Source: Gibbula magus
Lineage: Eukaryota; Mollusca; Gastropoda; Trochida; Trochidae
Length of the DNA: 64,000 nt
NCBI GenBank assembly: GCA_936450465.1
Contig: OW388303.1
Location: forward strand, 8,401,021 to 8,465,020
Direction: 5' to 3'
The position numbers and the translations under genes were made by a program. The notes beneath the pieces were generated by a model that was not told the DNA's origin, made no database searches, and worked only from the letters and a program-made list of their open reading frames with translations. Of this stretch, positions 60,417 through 64,000 are shown one piece after another. Position 1 is the first letter of the stretch. Each line of letters begins with the position of its first letter.

Positions 60417-60830
60417 GATATCTGTCTTTTCTTGACTAATACCATGTTTATCTCATCGAGTGAGGTAGAAAGGTTATATTTTCACGAGTAGCGCAGCCAC
60501 GAGTGAAAATATATAACTTTTCTACCTCACGAGATGAGATAAACATGGTATTTGTCAAGAATTGACTGATATTCTATTTATTATATGATATTATCCATGT
60601 AATTACGTCCGAAGAGGGTCGATTTCACACCGAGCGGCCGCTAGGAACAGCCCGTCACACTGTGACGTCATAAGCCAATTCGCCGCGCGAGACCATTGTT
60701 TTATGACGTCAAATTATATCAGTCACCGTTCGCAGTGAAAATATAAGTTATTTTCACTGTAGCTTGATAGACAGTTTATTTCACTGATAAATCCCAGTAT
60801 TTAATTGCTCGTCATATAATAAATACATGT
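60417..60830. mobile_element. MITE pair: 56-bp-arm hairpin plus TIR module, unit B only
   Basis: Absent from unit A, where 'aagatatacatgtagtg' (46815) is uninterrupted. TA flanks the insert. The left part (60430-60560) is a hairpin: 'cttgactaataccatgttta' ... 'ttttcac' against its inverted copy ending 'tggtatttgtcaag', with loop gagtagcgcagccacga. The right part (about 60573-60830) has inverted ends tatttattatatga / tcatataataaata and two TGACGTCA motifs in a GC-rich core. Same layout as 1.79-2.17 kb. Confidence 0.75.
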
Positions 60831-61125
60831 AGTGAATACATTGTTAGGTCTTCTATATGTAACAGAAGTGATTGTGAGATCTGCGCCAGTGGAATTCGAA
60901 ACCGATGCCGGGTGAGAGCCCTAGGCTCTATCGGTTGAGTCAAAAGGGATATTCCACTAGCTGAAGCTAGTAGGAACACTTACACCTAACCCATGCATAT
61001 AATACTTGCATATGTTCTGTAATGTAAACTGACTAATTTGATACCAGAAGAATTCATCTATATCTGTTAGAGAAACATCTTGTAGATATCATGTCTTCTT
61101 AGGAAGATAATATTATTGGTCTCAC

Positions 61126-61181
61126 ATGGGTATATCCGATTAGAACGCTGCAATAACACAGAGAGACAACAATCTATTCAT
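61126..61181 (-). pseudogene. Exon-1 copy 6 (unit B), with in-frame TAA
   Basis: 56 nt, MNRLLSLCVIAAF then TAA, donor GTGAGA kept. It would be the first exon for exon 2 at 48.24-48.58 kb. The same TAA is in the copy at 27.22 kb. Confidence 0.5.
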
Positions 61182-61975
61182 CTGTCCACACCCACGTCTC
61201 ATTCTAGTGTTGACCCAGGATTGATCTGTTCTGGGACAAGGATAACACGGGGTATTGTGACTATTATCGACTTATTAGAAGAAACGCCTCTTAACCATGT
61301 ACATTAAGGATAGATATATTTCAAAGTTTATTTACGATTTCAGTAATCAGAATCTGTGTCGCAGCAATTTAGCAATTTTTATAATATACTGTAAAACGTA
61401 TCGTCAGTTGAGATATATAGAGGATATCTGTCTTTTCTTGACTATACCGTGTTTTTCTCATCTCATATGTATTTCTAGCTACTCTACAACGGTAAGCATG
61501 ACATAGAACATTGTTTAACAGTTGATTTGATCTGATATGACGTTACCTCCTAAAGTTCTTCTTTACTTTGTATGCTAAATGTTGACTCGTCACTCAAATC
61601 TATGTCCACACATATGCATGAATATGCAAACTATAGATAGATTTAGAATGTCTTTGTCATACTATGTCTACGGCATGAGTGACTGAATGACATAGTCACG
61701 AATATAATATTCTATTCGTTCGTGGTGTCCTGCAGTTAATGAAAATAGGCGGACTACATGTCATCAACGAAATGCATCGTGGAGACAAAACTTTATGTAG
61801 TGAACATGTGCTAATGAGTGCGTATTCAAGACATACCGAAAGTATTTTGAATTGGGATCTCAAACAACAAATTACTTTTTGTTCTCTGTGTGATACAAAA
61901 TATTTACATAACTTAAATAGCCATTGAGTATCTTTTATAATATCTTTTTTCAATTGAATGTATTATTCAAGGATA

Positions 61976-61993
61976 TCATAACCCGAAGATATC
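61976..61993 (-). other. Possible short terminal coding exon, unit C
   Basis: Identical to the 18-nt segment at 47960-47977, behind the same acceptor (accattctttacag). Confidence 0.25.
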
Positions 61994-62262
61994 CTGTAAA
62001 GAATGGTATAGTGTTTGAATATGGTAATCTTTGTTGTTTGCTATGAACACCCCAATTTCTACATGTCCGTAAGAAATCGAGAATCCAAAGTTTATTAAAT
62101 GCATAAAATCAATTCTCACAAATGAGACTTGTATTTACCAATAAAAAAAGGTTTCTACAGCCTTATTCGAAGAAGTTTTATGTCTTGATTTCTGTCTTAA
62201 CAATATATTTAACACCGCACACCACAACTGAGATCATCACGGTGTTGAATGAGTATACTTAC

Positions 62263-62568
62263 AGTGCCATTACATCCATTTACCATTATATCCTGTCGTT
62301 GCTTACTGAAGGTGGTGATGTAAATCAGAACTGGCTGGCATTGATTTCCTACGGAATCTATCCGTGATATTGTTAAATTGCATGATGTGACCCAAGACCC
62401 AGAGAAGACTGAGCCTATGATGACCCCAGTGCTGTTTCTCGGGCACTCCGTCCTTACAAGACCGATGTCGACATTCTCGGTTGACACGTCTGTAGTTCTA
62501 TACGTGTTAATAGCTAAATTTAATGGATCTCTATCTGACGTGATCTTGATAACAAATGGTTGGATTTG
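62263..62568 (-). pseudogene. Array exon 2, unit C, damaged acceptor side
   Basis: The core is open and reads IGLVRTECPRNSTGVI ... CNLTISRIDSVGNQCQPV ... GCNGT with the consensus gtaagt donor. At the 5' side about 10 nt are lost and the pyrimidine tract has become A-rich (gagaaaaaattag), so the usual acceptor phase no longer works; extending further meets a TAG. Exon 1 for this unit would lie beyond the window. Differences from unit A in the core are mostly replacements. Confidence 0.55.
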
Positions 62569-64000
62569 CTAATTTTTTCTCGACGTAGCAGATACGTATC
62601 GCTATGTAACGTATGATGTAATCATGGAAAGGGTACACAAGTATACATAAATTTATATAGATAAGCATAAGCACATTATAAAGCACAGATAAAGATTTTC
62701 ACCCTAGCAATTGTGTCATGTGACTTTTGCAAATTATATCATACAATACCATGATTATACAAACAAATAATTAAGGTTTTCAAAGTCATATGATAAACGC
62801 TCGAAAGTATTCCTTTTTATATTAATATTTCATTCCATTAGAATTAGATACGAATACTTCGGGATCAAACATTAAATGACGTCACAAATGTCACAAAATC
62901 AATCATTGCTAAGCTACATTTGCACACATTATATATATGGCCCTGGTTTTCACCATAACGGTAACTTGCAGACTCATACATCATTAACGATTTTTGCCAT
63001 TGGTTTAACTAGAAAATATTACGCATAATGTGTCAGACATTTGCAGTGTAGTGACAATTAGATATGTAAATGGTGTTTGGGTGAGTATCAATGGATATAT
63101 AGATTAACTAGTCAAACGTTTCAAATACATTCACTGTTCTTTGGGAAACAAACCAGACGATGAAGTAATACTTCTTACTTAGATGACTTCATATTTCAGC
63201 TGATTAATAGGCCATGTCGAACATGAAACTTATTGTGTGTATCTCCTAGACACAGGCAGTCACAATATGAAGCTGATAAAGGACGATAAACCTTCTTTTT
63301 GGGGGAAAAGTTGATCATTATGCTGATAGATTTAGTGGGAACTGTATTGTTATATGTAATCTAAGGTACATGTATGCTCCAATACATGAATGTTTTCTAC
63401 CAACTGAAAGCACCGAAGTATGAAGATATGGTATGTGAATTCCGACACATTGATAATGATTGGTTTGGGAACAAACCATTACTCCAAATAAATCATAATA
63501 TGTCAACAGCACATAACTGTAAATTTATAACTAACATGTGACATGTGGTATTCCAACCTCCTGGCATTGACTTAACAAAGCTGATTAGTTCATCAAACAT
63601 TATAATTTACCAATATGAATTAAATGTTGTTCATTGTAACCATTAATTCATTAAGTATTCTATTAACTATATCGACTAATCTTCTCATACGACTTGACTT
63701 GACTGTTTCGTGATTAGCTCCGAAGTGTAAAGGTATTGTTCGTGATGTCCATGAGGTTAACAACGCACAGTACATAGACATTATATATGTATTAAATGGC
63801 TGATCACTGATCAATGATTTTCAGAGCAAAGGGTCTAAGGGGACAACAGATATCATGAACAATTATTAATGATGACAAGAGTCATCAGAAGCTTAAGATG
63901 ACAAGAGTCATCAGAAGATGACATATCCCATCGGTCCCACATAATTTTATAAAACACATCTTTGACAGTTAAGTGTAACCGTAACCGTACTTCGGTTAGT

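Larger units (their letters stand above)
47461..61470. repeat. Tandem array unit B (~14.0 kb)
   Basis: Head-to-tail sister of unit A, same order of all features. It is longer because of a 545-bp insert in the TA tract (59.49-60.03), a MITE pair at 60.42-60.83 and about 130 bp at 57.83-57.95 kb. It lacks the 491-bp TTAA MITE and about 40 bp at 51.53 kb. Its exon 2 is disrupted. Confidence 0.9.
61471..64000. repeat. Tandem array unit C, partial
   Basis: Up to about 62570 it is nearly the same as unit B (47.46-48.58) and shares exon 2. To the right it stays collinear with 35.25-36.6 and 48.58-49.9 kb but is clearly more diverged, with many substitutions and indels. It runs off the window end. 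Confidence 0.88.

Overview
This is eukaryotic genomic DNA: AT-rich, gene-poor and intron-rich, full of SINEs, non-LTR retrotransposon fragments, MITEs, TA microsatellites and degenerate DNA transposons. No bacterial features are present. The style of the tRNA-derived SINEs, the common 'gtgagtgag ... ttagcggcg' repeat near 43.0 kb, and a secreted Gln/Asn/Trp/Gly-rich gene with mini-introns suggest a marine invertebrate. A mollusc, possibly a gastropod, is most likely, but this is a judgement from repeat style and not a species call.

Layout. 1-12 kb: intergenic DNA with a hairpin MITE, a fold-back repeat, SINEs and LINE tails. 12.27-14.79 kb: the one convincing intact gene, on the minus strand. 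It has five coding exons with consistent GT/AG sites and phases, a TATA box, a signal peptide, a QNWG repeat domain and a Cys-rich C-terminal half (249 aa). 16-27.5 kb: old, diverged duplicated blocks, a TA-flanked MITE, a SINE with perfect 12-bp target duplications and a 1.5-kb Tc1/mariner element. 27.6-34.0 kb: a pile of mobile elements, namely a LINE 3' end, L1/Tx1-like ORF1 and endonuclease pieces, and a spliced but stop-ridden Crypton-type tyrosine recombinase pseudogene. 34.0-64.0 kb: a large head-to-tail array of a 13-14 kb unit (A 34.0-47.5, B 47.5-61.5, C partial from 61.5), running off the right end.

The array seems to carry one small minus-strand gene per unit, which I could assemble only in part. 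Exon 1 is a 56-nt signal-peptide-like exon with six copies at 16.1, 18.6, 20.6, 27.2, 47.1 and 61.1 kb. Exon 2 is a 316-nt exon with four Cys and four N-glycosylation sequons, best preserved at 34.9-35.2 kb. The phases of exons 1 and 2 match. A possible short terminal exon follows. Every complete gene that can be paired inside the window is broken by a stop, frameshift, lost splice site or Tc1 insertion, so this looks like a birth-and-death family of small secreted glycoproteins with its visible members decayed. Sister units A and B differ by datable insertions: a TTAA-flanked MITE only in A; a 545-bp insert in a TA tract and a TA-flanked MITE only in B.
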